Positions 44,899 to 52,724 of a stretch of 64,000 nucleotides of DNA are shown here, piece after piece (position 1 is the first letter of the stretch; every line of letters starts with the position of its first letter). This DNA is from Palsa-851 sp035534435 (GTDB taxonomy: Bacteria > Chloroflexota > Dormibacteria > Aeolococcales > Aeolococcaceae). The position numbers and the translations under genes were made by a program. Location of the stretch: NCBI GenBank assembly GCA_035534435.1, contig DATLRX010000089.1, positions 1 to 64,000 of the forward strand, read 5' to 3'. The notes under the pieces are model-generated. The model had not been told where the DNA came from. It did not search any database and saw only the letters and a list, made by a program, of their open reading frames with translations.

Positions 44899-46533
44899 TC
44901 AGATCGTCTCGGGCACCATCTCCAGCGCGCCGCACGGGCACTCCGCCACGCACAGGCCGCAGCCCTTGCAGTAGTTGAGGTCGATCTCGTAGCCGTAGGC
45001 GTTCCCGGGATCGAGCTTGACCACCGCGTTGTCCGGGCAGACGCCGTAGCAGTTGTCGCAGGCGAAGCAGTTGCCGCACGAGAGACAGCGACGCGCCTCG
45101 AAGAGCGCATTGGTCTCATCGAGTCCCCCGACGACCTCGTCGAAGGTCGAGCTTCGGCGTGCCGCATCGAGCTGGGGACGCACCGTCGCCGGCGCATCGC
45201 TGTAGTACCAGGGATTCAGCTGCTCGAAGGTTGCGAGCACGTGCTTCGGGGGTGGGACGAACTGTGACTGCCGCAGCCAGGCGTCGATGTGACGCGCTGC
45301 CTTCTTCCCGTGGCCCACTCCCACGGTCACGGTGCGCTCCGCCGGCACCATGTCGCCGCCGGCGAAGATGCCGGGAGAGCCGGTCATCATGTTTGGGCCA
45401 ACCTTGACAACATGGTCCTCGATCTCGACCCCGGGGAGCCCGTCCAGGAGTGAGAGATCGGCCTCCTGCCCCACGGCGAGGACCAGGGAATCGGCATCCA
45501 GCTCCTCGAACTCACCGGTGGGCTGGGGGAACCCGGCGGCGTCGAGCTCCATCCGCTCGAGCCGGAGCCGGCCGCCGTCGGCGTGAGCGATCGTGGAGAG
45601 CCACTTCACCGTCACACCCTCGTCGAGCGCCTCCTCGACCTCGAAGTCGTGCGCGGGCATGCGCTCCCGCGTGCGCCGGTAGACGACGATGGAGTCGGTG
45701 GCACCGAGACGCTTCGCGGTGCGTGCCACGTCCATAGCGGTGTTGCCGCCGCCGTAGACGACCACGCGGCGTCCGAGCATCGGCGGTTCCTCGCCCTCCA
45801 TGCTCCGAAGCAGCGCAACGGCATCGAGGATGTGCGATGAGTCACCCGCCGGGATGTACGTGCGCTTGCCGATCTGCGCGCCGATCGAGAGAAACGCGGC
45901 GTCGAAGTGCCCCTCGGCCATCGTGGCCCGGACGTCCGTCACGGTGTGATTGGCGCTGAGCGTCACGCCCATGTCGAGGATGCGCCGGATCTCGGCGTCG
46001 AGCACGTCGCGCGGCAGGCGGTACTTGGGGATGCCGAAGCGCATCATCCCGCCGGCCACGGGTCCGGAGTCGAAGATGGTCACCGCGTGGCCCAGGCGCG
46101 TGAGGTGGTACGCCGCCGAGAGCCCGGAGGGTCCGGCTCCGACCACCATCACACGTTTCCCGCTCGGGCTCGGGGCGACCGGCACGGTCCAACCACGCTT
46201 GATCGCCTCATCCCCGAGGAACCGTTCGACCGAGTTGATGCCGACCGGCTGGTCGAGCTGGGCTCGGTTGCATGACGTTTCGCAGGGGTGATAGCAGACG
46301 CGACCCATCACCGCCGGGAAGGGGTTGTCCTCCATGATCTGCCGCCACGCCGACTCGTAGTCCGGCGCCTCAGCGCGGTACAGCCACTGCTGGACGTTCT
46401 CGCCGGCGGGACACGCGTCGGCACAGGGTGGCAAGCGGTGCACGTAGACGGCGCGCTCGGTCCGCCACGAGCCGGTTCTGTTGGCGAGGCTCGATCCCAC
46501 GTTGAGTGTGATCGCAAATGGCTGTTCCATCAC
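44899..46533 (-). CDS. GltD-like flavoprotein fused to a PorD-type dicluster ferredoxin
   Basis: 544 residues. The N-terminal GltD Fe-S region is LPPCADACPAGENVQQW and CYHPCETSCNRAQ. The FAD site is VMVVGAGPSGLSAAYHLTRLG, with the NAD(P) site VVVYGGGNTAMDVARTAKRLG. The C-terminal tail holds two four-Cys sets, CLSCGNCFACDNCYGVCP and YCKGCGLCVAECPCGA. The tail looks like the delta (ferredoxin) subunit of 2-oxoacid oxidoreductases, which is otherwise missing from this operon. It likely links Por to NAD(P). GTG 46533 overlaps the porB stop; ATG 46530 is the alternative. Confidence 0.88.
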   Translation of the reverse strand: MMEQPFAITLNVGSSLANRTGSWRTERAVYVHRLPPCADACPAGENVQQWLYRAEAPDYESAWRQIMEDNPFPAVMGRVCYHPCETSCNRAQLDQPVGINSVERFLGDEAIKRGWTVPVAPSPSGKRVMVVGAGPSGLSAAYHLTRLGHAVTIFDSGPVAGGMMRFGIPKYRLPRDVLDAEIRRILDMGVTLSANHTVTDVRATMAEGHFDAAFLSIGAQIGKRTYIPAGDSSHILDAVALLRSMEGEEPPMLGRRVVVYGGGNTAMDVARTAKRLGATDSIVVYRRTRERMPAHDFEVEEALDEGVTVKWLSTIAHADGGRLRLERMELDAAGFPQPTGEFEELDADSLVLAVGQEADLSLLDGLPGVEIEDHVVKVGPNMMTGSPGIFAGGDMVPAERTVTVGVGHGKKAARHIDAWLRQSQFVPPPKHVLATFEQLNPWYYSDAPATVRPQLDAARRSSTFDEVVGGLDETNALFEARRCLSCGNCFACDNCYGVCPDNAVVKLDPGNAYGYEIDLNYCKGCGLCVAECPCGALEMVPETI

Positions 46534-47540
46534 CGGGCTCCCGTCGCAGATCCTTCGAGCAGGCCGAACCGGGCGATGTTGTGGTCGGCGCGCGCCTGGA
46601 TGCGCGCCACGATGTCGGGCCGCGGCGCGGCGCCGAAGAGATGCGCGTAGCGTCGTTGCAGCTTGAGGTACTCCTCCACGGGCACCTGGTGACGGATCCT
46701 CGTGACCGCGGTGACCTCACCGTGCTCCGCCTCGAAGACGGGGAACAGGCCGCTCTGCGCTGCGAGGCGCGCGACACGGATGGTTTCCGAGGAATCGCAC
46801 CCCCATCCGAGCGGGCACGTCACGAGGATGTGCAGGTAGCGCGCCCCATGGAACGTCATGGCGCGCTCGACCTTGTACTCGATGTCGCGCAGGTCCGCCA
46901 CGGTCGCCGTCGCGACGTACGGGATCTCGTGCGCCATCGCGATCAACGGCACGCTCTTGCCCTGGCCGAAACGGTTCCCGGGCTCGCGGCCGACGGCCTC
47001 CGTGGTCGCCGTGCGTGCCCCAGGCGGCGTGGCCCCCGAGCGCTGCACGCCCGTGTTCATGTACCCCTCGTTGTCATAGCAGATGAAGAGCACGTCGTCG
47101 TTGCGCTCGAACATCCCCGACAGGCAGCCCATGCCGATGTCGACCGTCCCGCCGTCGCCCGCCTGTCCGACGACCCTGATGTCGGTGCGACCCTTGACGC
47201 GCAGCGCGGCGGCGATGCCCGTCGCAACCGCCGGCGCGTTGCCGAAGAGCGAGTGCATCCAGGGCAGCTGCCACGAGGACTCCGGGTATGGCGTCGAGAA
47301 CACCTCGAGGCATCCGGTGGCGTTGGCGGCGATCAACCGGTTGTTCGTCGCGCGCATCGCGGCATCCAGCGCGTACCGCGCGCCGAGCGCCTCACCGCAT
47401 CCCTGGCAGGCGCGATGGCCGGAGGTCAGCGTGTTGGATCGCCCCTCGTCCGACTGGACCGAACGCTGCTCGGGATCGAGGAGGCGGTTGCCCGCGACGA
47501 AGCTTCCCGTCTGGTAGAACCGGATCGGCTGGTATGGCAT
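46530..47540 (-). CDS. porB: 2-oxoacid (pyruvate) ferredoxin oxidoreductase, beta subunit
   Basis: 336 residues. The thiamine diphosphate motif is GQAGDGGTVDIGMG to CYDNEGYMNTG. Cluster cysteines are GHRACQGCGEALG, a later Cys in ATGCLEVFS, and CPLGWGCD. This is the archaeal-type split beta subunit. With PorA and PorG it should convert pyruvate (or another 2-oxoacid) and CoA to acyl-CoA, CO2 and reduced ferredoxin. The specificity for pyruvate is inferred from subunit style, not proven. It lies 12 bp after porA. Confidence 0.9.
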   Translation of the reverse strand: MPYQPIRFYQTGSFVAGNRLLDPEQRSVQSDEGRSNTLTSGHRACQGCGEALGARYALDAAMRATNNRLIAANATGCLEVFSTPYPESSWQLPWMHSLFGNAPAVATGIAAALRVKGRTDIRVVGQAGDGGTVDIGMGCLSGMFERNDDVLFICYDNEGYMNTGVQRSGATPPGARTATTEAVGREPGNRFGQGKSVPLIAMAHEIPYVATATVADLRDIEYKVERAMTFHGARYLHILVTCPLGWGCDSSETIRVARLAAQSGLFPVFEAEHGEVTAVTRIRHQVPVEEYLKLQRRYAHLFGAAPRPDIVARIQARADHNIARFGLLEGSATGAR

Positions 47541-47552
47541 GTGCCGGCCTCC

Positions 47553-48806
47553 TCAGACCGGTCCTGCGGCAACCGCACCGAGATCGCGCAGCAGGTTCTC
47601 CGCGTGCGGACCCGATCGACGCGTCGTCCCGCGGCGCAGGAGCTCGCGTTCGACGAGACCGTGGTCGAGGTCGAGGAACGTCAGATCGGCCAGCGCCCCA
47701 CCCATCGCGTCGACGAGCACACGTCGCAGCGACGGTGTTGTGATCGGCCGTCCACCGAGGCCCGCGATGACCGTGTGCACAGCCTGACCGTTCGGTGCCA
47801 TGGAGACGCGGACGTCGAGGGAGACGATCCCACCGATCCCGATCGCGAGCGCCTTCTCGAGGACGACGATCCGCCGGGCACCGGCCAGGGCACGGCGCAC
47901 CTCCTGCGCCGGCCACGGACGGAACGTCGTGATACCGAGAGCGCCGATCCGGTGGCCCTCGGCTCGCAGCTCGTCGACGGTGTCCATCACGGTGCCGAGC
48001 ACCGAGCCGAGCGCCACGACGATCGTCTCGGCGTCCTCGGTCCGGTACGTGCGCACAAGACCACCGGAGTCGCGTCCGAACGACTCGCGAAACGCCCTGC
48101 CGATCTCGGGGATGACATCGAGTGCCTGCATCTGGGTGACGTGCCCCAGGTAGCGGACCTCCATGAACGCCTCTGGGCCGACCATGGCGCCGATCGATAC
48201 CGGCGCGTCCGGGTCGAGCACCTGGCGCGGTTCGAACGGTGGGAGGAAGGCGTCCACCTGCTCCTGCGAGGGCAGATCGATCTGCTCGACGGCGTGCGTG
48301 AGGATGAAGCCGTCCATGCACACCATCACCGGGAGCGAGAGCTCCTCGGCGAGGCGAAACGCCTGGATGTGGAGATCGAGCGCTTCCTGGTTGCTCTCGG
48401 CGTACATCTGGATCCAACCGGAGTCCCGCTGCGACATCGAGTCCGAGTGGTCATTCCAGATGTTGATCGGGGCGCCGATGGCGCGGTTGGCCACCGTCAT
48501 GACGATGGGGAGGCCGAGGCCGGACGCGTTGTAGATCGCCTCGACCATGAACAGCAACCCCTGGCTCGCGGTCGCCGTGTACGTCCGCGCACCCGCTGCG
48601 GACGCGCCGATCGCAACGGACATGGCCGCGAACTCGGACTCGACATTGATGAACTCGCATGGCGCGAGCGCTCCGGACTGCACAAGCGTCGACAGCGCCT
48701 CGACGATGTGGGTCTGGGGGGAGATCGGATACGCCGCGATGACCTCGGGCCGGGCAAGCGCGACCGCCTCGGCGACGGCGCGGGATCCTTCAATCTGCTT
48801 GAGCAC
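47553..48806 (-). CDS. porA: 2-oxoacid (pyruvate) ferredoxin oxidoreductase, alpha subunit
   Basis: 417 residues. The N-terminal pyrimidine-binding domain has GSRAVAEAVALARPEVIAAYPISPQTHIVE and the glutamate region FINVESEFAAMSVAIGASAAGART. The C-terminal transketolase-like part has RRIVVLEKALAIGIGG. GTG 48806 overlaps the porG 3' end by 17 bp. Motifs are complete and the length is typical of PorA (about 390-420). Confidence 0.91.
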   Translation of the reverse strand: MLKQIEGSRAVAEAVALARPEVIAAYPISPQTHIVEALSTLVQSGALAPCEFINVESEFAAMSVAIGASAAGARTYTATASQGLLFMVEAIYNASGLGLPIVMTVANRAIGAPINIWNDHSDSMSQRDSGWIQMYAESNQEALDLHIQAFRLAEELSLPVMVCMDGFILTHAVEQIDLPSQEQVDAFLPPFEPRQVLDPDAPVSIGAMVGPEAFMEVRYLGHVTQMQALDVIPEIGRAFRESFGRDSGGLVRTYRTEDAETIVVALGSVLGTVMDTVDELRAEGHRIGALGITTFRPWPAQEVRRALAGARRIVVLEKALAIGIGGIVSLDVRVSMAPNGQAVHTVIAGLGGRPITTPSLRRVLVDAMGGALADLTFLDLDHGLVERELLRRGTTRRSGPHAENLLRDLGAVAAGPV

Positions 48807-49386
48807 CGGCCAATTCCTTCATGTCTTTGCTGACATACTCGAATGCGCGTTGCGCCCCGGCGACGTTGCGCTCGGCGAGGGCGCCGGGGAACCGTTCGCG
48901 GATTGCCGCGGCCACGGCGTCGATGGACACCACGCCCGTGAGCGCCGCGAAACTGCCCAGCAGCACGGCATTCGCGATGGGTCTGCCCACGACCTCGCGG
49001 GCGATCTCCGTACCAGGGACCGTGCGGAGTCGCGCGGGTCGGAAGCGCGTCACGAACGCACCGAGACCGAGCGTGGCGAAGCTGAGGCTCGAATTGATCA
49101 GCAGATACCCGTCCTCATGCAGCCCGTTGAACACATCGACCTGATGCAGGAGGGTGGGGTCCTGGATGATGACCGCGTCGGGGCTCGTGATCGGCTCGTG
49201 GCTGCGGATCGCCGCATCCGCAATGCGGCAGAAGGCGACCACGGGAGCGCCGGTGCGCTCGGACCCGAAGCTGGGGAACGCCTGCGCGTACCGGCCCTCA
49301 CGGAATGCGGCCACCGAGAGCAACTCGGCGGCGGTCACGACACCTTGTCCTCCGCGCCCATGGATACGCACCTGAAAGGGCTGCAT
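48790..49386 (-). CDS. porG: 2-oxoacid (pyruvate) ferredoxin oxidoreductase, gamma subunit
   Basis: 198 residues. It begins FQVRIHGRGGQGVVTAAELL, the hallmark of POR gamma, with FPSFGSERTGAPVVAFCRI and ANAVLLGSFAAL. The ATG at 49386 is 6 nt after TAGGCT on the minus strand, so the operon probably has a leaderless promoter. It heads porG-porA-porB-fusion and diverges from the hydrogenase operon. Confidence 0.92.
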   Translation of the reverse strand: MQPFQVRIHGRGGQGVVTAAELLSVAAFREGRYAQAFPSFGSERTGAPVVAFCRIADAAIRSHEPITSPDAVIIQDPTLLHQVDVFNGLHEDGYLLINSSLSFATLGLGAFVTRFRPARLRTVPGTEIAREVVGRPIANAVLLGSFAALTGVVSIDAVAAAIRERFPGALAERNVAGAQRAFEYVSKDMKELAGAQAD

Positions 49387-49422
49387 GTCGACAGCCTACC
49401 CAGCGGCGACGGTGCTTGCCCA

Positions 49423-49451
49423 GGGTCAAACGTCCTCGAATGACATGACCC
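49423..49451. promoter_or_regulatory. Inverted repeat GGGTCA-N17-TGACCC between the por and hydrogenase operons
   Basis: Perfect 6-bp arms at 49423-49428 and 49446-49451 lie in the 108-bp divergent spacer. The repeat is centred about 50 bp from both starts. A shared operator for oxygen- or redox-responsive control of both operons is the simplest reading. Arms and spacing do not match the FNR or DosR consensus. Confidence 0.45.
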
Positions 49452-49494
49452 TCTGCTCTCCATGCGCGATTCGCGGACCATCAGAATAGCGGTC

Positions 49495-50643
49495 ATGGCG
49501 GTGGCATCCGGCACGACGATGACGCTCGGCGTCGAGGGTCTGGACGCGCTGATCACGAGCCTGCACGAGCGTGGCTACACGGTGATCGCTCCGACCGTAC
49601 GCGACGGTTCGATCGGATACGAGCCCGTGACCACCGCGGAGCAACTTCCACGCGGTGTCGGCGATGAGCAGGGGCCGGCCCACTACCGCCTCAGAGACCG
49701 TGATGACGACGCACGGTTCGGGTTCGCGACCGCGCCCTCGTCATGGAAGCGCCATCTGTATCCTCCTGCCACGACGCTCTGGCGCGCGCACCGTGACGGC
49801 CACGGAATGCTCCTGTTCGAGGAGACGCAGGCGCCGCCGCCTCGGTACGCCTTCCTGGGAGTCCGAGCGTGCGAGCTGGCGGCGATCCTCATCCAGGACC
49901 GCGTGTTGGCGACGAGCGCGTACCCGGACCCCACCTACGCCGCGCGGCGACGAGATCTCTTCATCATCGCCGTGCAGTGCGGATCGCCGTCAGGCGTGTG
50001 CTTCTGCACATCGATGGGGACCGGGCCACGCTCGAACGAGGGCTTCGACCTCGCCATCACGGAACTGCTCGAATCGAGCGATCCACGCTACGTCGTGGAG
50101 ATCGGGACGCCGGCGGGCCAGGAGGTGATGGAGGGAGTCACCTCGCAGACGGCCACCGACCGAGACCGTGCCGCGGCCATCGCGGTGACCGAAGGCTCGG
50201 CGCGACAGATGGGCCGAACGATGGACACGCGCGAGCTCCCCGCACTGCTGCACCGCAATCTCGAGCACCCACGCTGGGACGACGTCGCAGCACGCTGCCT
50301 CAGCTGCGGTAACTGCACCAACGCGTGCCCGACATGCTTCTGCAGCGACGACATCGAGGTCGAGGCAGCCGATGGCGCATCGACCGCGCGCGTCCGCGAA
50401 TGGGCTTCGTGCTTCTCGCGGGACTTCTCGTACATCCACGGCGGCACCGTGCGTCAGACGACACGGAGCCGGTACCGGCAATGGATGACGCACAAGCTCG
50501 GGACGTGGTGGGAGCAGTTCGGAACCTCCGGATGCGTCGGGTGCGGACGGTGCATTGCCTGGTGCCCGGTGGGCATCGACATCACCGAGGAGGCGGCGGT
50601 GATCAGATCCACGGACGGCGCCCGTGCCGGGGCATCGCGGTGA
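49495..50643 (+). CDS. hyhB: Group 3b-type hydrogenase/sulfhydrogenase beta subunit (dicluster Fe-S)
   Basis: 382 residues. The N-terminal domain includes YAFLGVRACELAAILIQDRV and DLFIIAVQCGSPSGVCFC. The C-terminal ferredoxin part has CLSCGNCTNACPTCFC and GCVGCGRCIAWCPVG. The middle of the sequence matches the HydB/HyhB family that carries electrons between the small subunit and the FAD subunit. Start is uncertain: ATG 49495 is given. GTG 49501, 8 nt after a weaker TAGCGG box, and ATG 49522 are alternatives. It is first of six overlapping hydrogenase genes. Confidence 0.9.
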   Translation: MAVASGTTMTLGVEGLDALITSLHERGYTVIAPTVRDGSIGYEPVTTAEQLPRGVGDEQGPAHYRLRDRDDDARFGFATAPSSWKRHLYPPATTLWRAHRDGHGMLLFEETQAPPPRYAFLGVRACELAAILIQDRVLATSAYPDPTYAARRRDLFIIAVQCGSPSGVCFCTSMGTGPRSNEGFDLAITELLESSDPRYVVEIGTPAGQEVMEGVTSQTATDRDRAAAIAVTEGSARQMGRTMDTRELPALLHRNLEHPRWDDVAARCLSCGNCTNACPTCFCSDDIEVEAADGASTARVREWASCFSRDFSYIHGGTVRQTTRSRYRQWMTHKLGTWWEQFGTSGCVGCGRCIAWCPVGIDITEEAAVIRSTDGARAGASR

Positions 50644-51107
50644 ACGCGCTCACCGACGAGTTGACCGCACATCGCTTCTTCGCGAACATGGATGCCGCGC
50701 ATCTCGACGTGTTGACCGGATGCGGGCGCAACGTCGTGATCCGCGCGGGGACGTCGATCATCCGCGAGGGAGAGCCGGCCGATGCCTTCTGGGCGCTCCG
50801 AGCCGGGCGCGTCGCACTCGGGGTCTCCGTCCCGGGCCGCGAGATGCCGACGCTCGACACGCTCCACGCCGGCGATGTCCTCGGCTGGGCCTGGCTGTTC
50901 CCCCCGTATCGCTGGCACTTCGACGCGGATGCGCTCGACGATGTGCATGCGGTCGTCTTCGACGCCGTCTGCCTGCGCGGCAAATGTGAGGCGGACCCCG
51001 CGCTCGGGTTCGACCTCGCGAAACGTGTCGCAGGCGTCCTCGGGGACCGCCTGCACGCGGCGCGGTTGCGACTCCTCGACATCTACGGGCCTCCCCATGG
51101 CAGCTGA
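50640..51107 (+). CDS. Cyclic-nucleotide-binding-fold protein without DNA-binding domain
   Basis: 155 residues from GTG 50640 (GTGA with the hyhB stop). The beta-roll is evident: RAGTSIIREGEPADAFWALRAGRVAL, then AGDVLGWAWLFPPYRWHF. The phosphate-binding cassette is not canonical (no GE...RSA), so cAMP may not be the ligand. The C-terminus is one helical hairpin with no helix-turn-helix, so it is not a Crp/Fnr regulator. It lies between hyhB and hyhG and overlaps hyhG by 11 bp. A structural or ligand-sensing hydrogenase accessory role is inferred. Confidence 0.8.
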   Translation: MNALTDELTAHRFFANMDAAHLDVLTGCGRNVVIRAGTSIIREGEPADAFWALRAGRVALGVSVPGREMPTLDTLHAGDVLGWAWLFPPYRWHFDADALDDVHAVVFDAVCLRGKCEADPALGFDLAKRVAGVLGDRLHAARLRLLDIYGPPHGS

Positions 51108-51936
51108 GCTCGCCGCGCGCGCGCCGCTGACCCCGGTGACGCATCGTGTCGTCGGCCGTCGCGACGAGACCGCCGACGTCGTGACACTCCTGCTCGAGGC
51201 GACGGACGGCTCCCGTCTGCGGTACGCGGCCGGCCAGTTCAACATGCTGTACGCATACGCGGTCGGCGAGGTTGCGATATCCATCAGCGCGAATCCGGTC
51301 GGCGACGGGCCCATCGCGCACACCGTGCGCAACGTCGGCACCGTCTCCCGAGCGCTCTGTGAGCTGCACCCCGGGGACAGCCTGGGGCTACGGGGGCCCT
51401 TCGGCTCCGATTGGGGCCTCGACTCCGCCACAGGCCGGGACCTCGTCATCGTGGCCGGGGGTATCGGCCTGGCGCCGCTCCGATCGGTCATCACGCAGGT
51501 GATCTCGCAGCGCGAGCATTTCGGTGATGTCGAGATCGTGATCGGCACACGCACGCCCGAGGAGCTGGCATTCAAGGAGGAGGTCGACGCCTGGCGGGAA
51601 CGGAAGGACCTCTCGGTGCATGTGACCGTCGATCGGGCGACTCCCGGATGGCGCGGGACGGTCGGGGTGGTGACGACCGTGCTTCCACGCGTCCACTGCG
51701 ACCCGGAGGCGGTGGCGCTGATCTGCGGGCCGGAGGTCATGATGCGGTTCACGGCACTCGCACTGCTCGAACGCGGCATGCAGGCAGCGAACATCCGTGT
51801 CTCGATGGAACGCAACATGCAATGCGCTGTGGCGCAGTGCGGACACTGTCAGCTGGGGTCGGTCTTCGTGTGCGCGGATGGGCCGGTGCTCACCTGGGAA
51901 CGCGTGGAGCCGCTGATGGCGGTGCGCCAGCTGTGA
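51097..51936 (+). CDS. hyhG: Group 3b-type hydrogenase/sulfhydrogenase gamma subunit, FAD/NAD(P) reductase
   Basis: 279 residues. The FAD domain has LRYAAGQFNMLYAYAVGEVAIS and LRGPFGSDWG. The NAD(P) domain has LVIVAGGIGLAPLRSVI and EVIGTRTPEEL-like VIGTRTPEEL. The C-terminal [2Fe-2S] loop is MQCAVAQCGHCQLGSVFVC. It exchanges electrons with NAD(P)H. ATG 51097 overlaps the preceding gene; its TGA overlaps the hyhS GTG. Confidence 0.92.
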   Translation: MAAELAARAPLTPVTHRVVGRRDETADVVTLLLEATDGSRLRYAAGQFNMLYAYAVGEVAISISANPVGDGPIAHTVRNVGTVSRALCELHPGDSLGLRGPFGSDWGLDSATGRDLVIVAGGIGLAPLRSVITQVISQREHFGDVEIVIGTRTPEELAFKEEVDAWRERKDLSVHVTVDRATPGWRGTVGVVTTVLPRVHCDPEAVALICGPEVMMRFTALALLERGMQAANIRVSMERNMQCAVAQCGHCQLGSVFVCADGPVLTWERVEPLMAVRQL

Positions 51937-52724
51937 ATGCCACAAAACCCCGGCTCGCGGTGTGGAAGTTCTCGTCCTGCGACGGATGCCAGCTCACGCT
52001 CCTCGACTGTGAGGACGAGTTGCTGACGGTCGCGGGTGCGGTGGAGATCGCGTACTTCCTCGAGGCCTCGCGAGCCACGGCCCCCGGGCCGTACGACCTC
52101 TCGATCGTTGAGGGATCGATCACCACCGCGGACGACATCGAGCGTATCCACGAGGTCCGCCGGCTCTCCGGCCACGTCGTGTCCATAGGCGCGTGCGCGA
52201 CCGCGGGCGGGATCCAGGCATTGCGCAACTTCGCCGACGTGCGCGAGTTCATATCCGTCGTGTATGCGCATCCCGACTACATCCACACGCTCGAGACCTC
52301 CACCCCACCGTCGGCGCACATCACCGTGGATTTCGAGCTGCACGGCTGTCCCATCGACAAGCATCAGCTGCTCGAGGTGATCACGGCGTTCCTCCGCGGC
52401 CGCCGCCCGCAGATCGCCGCTCATTCGGTCTGCTTCGAGTGCAAGCGGCGCGGGACCGTGTGCGTCATGGTCGCCAAGGGCATTCCCTGTCTCGGACCCG
52501 TGACTCACGCGGGTTGCGGCGCGATCTGCCCCGCATACGATCGCGGATGCTACGGCTGCTTCGGCCCGGCTGACTCGACGAACATCCCATCGCTGATCCC
52601 TGCGCTCGCTGCGGCCGGCATGTCCCCGTTCCAGCTCACGCGCGTGTTTCGCACCTTCAACGCGGAGGCTCCGGCGTTCCGCGAGGCGAGCACGCGCGCC
52701 GAGACCTCGGAGTCCATCCAGTGA
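51933..52724 (+). CDS. hyhS: [NiFe] hydrogenase small subunit, group 3b type
   Basis: 263 residues. The proximal cluster is bound by FSSCDGCQLTLLD, SIGACATAGG and a Cys in ELHGCPIDKH. Medial/distal ligands lie in CFECKRRGTVC, GIPCLGPVTHAGCGAICP and GCYGCFGP, enough for three [4Fe-4S] clusters. No Tat signal is present, so the complex is cytoplasmic. GTG 51933 overlaps the hyhG stop, and TGA overlaps the hyhL GTG. Confidence 0.94.
   Translation: MNATKPRLAVWKFSSCDGCQLTLLDCEDELLTVAGAVEIAYFLEASRATAPGPYDLSIVEGSITTADDIERIHEVRRLSGHVVSIGACATAGGIQALRNFADVREFISVVYAHPDYIHTLETSTPPSAHITVDFELHGCPIDKHQLLEVITAFLRGRRPQIAAHSVCFECKRRGTVCVMVAKGIPCLGPVTHAGCGAICPAYDRGCYGCFGPADSTNIPSLIPALAAAGMSPFQLTRVFRTFNAEAPAFREASTRAETSESIQ

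Noticed and set aside
46518..48833. Plus-strand open frame of 771 codons
   Set aside because: Antisense to porB and porA, whose motifs are intact; low-complexity, charge-rich translation without domains.
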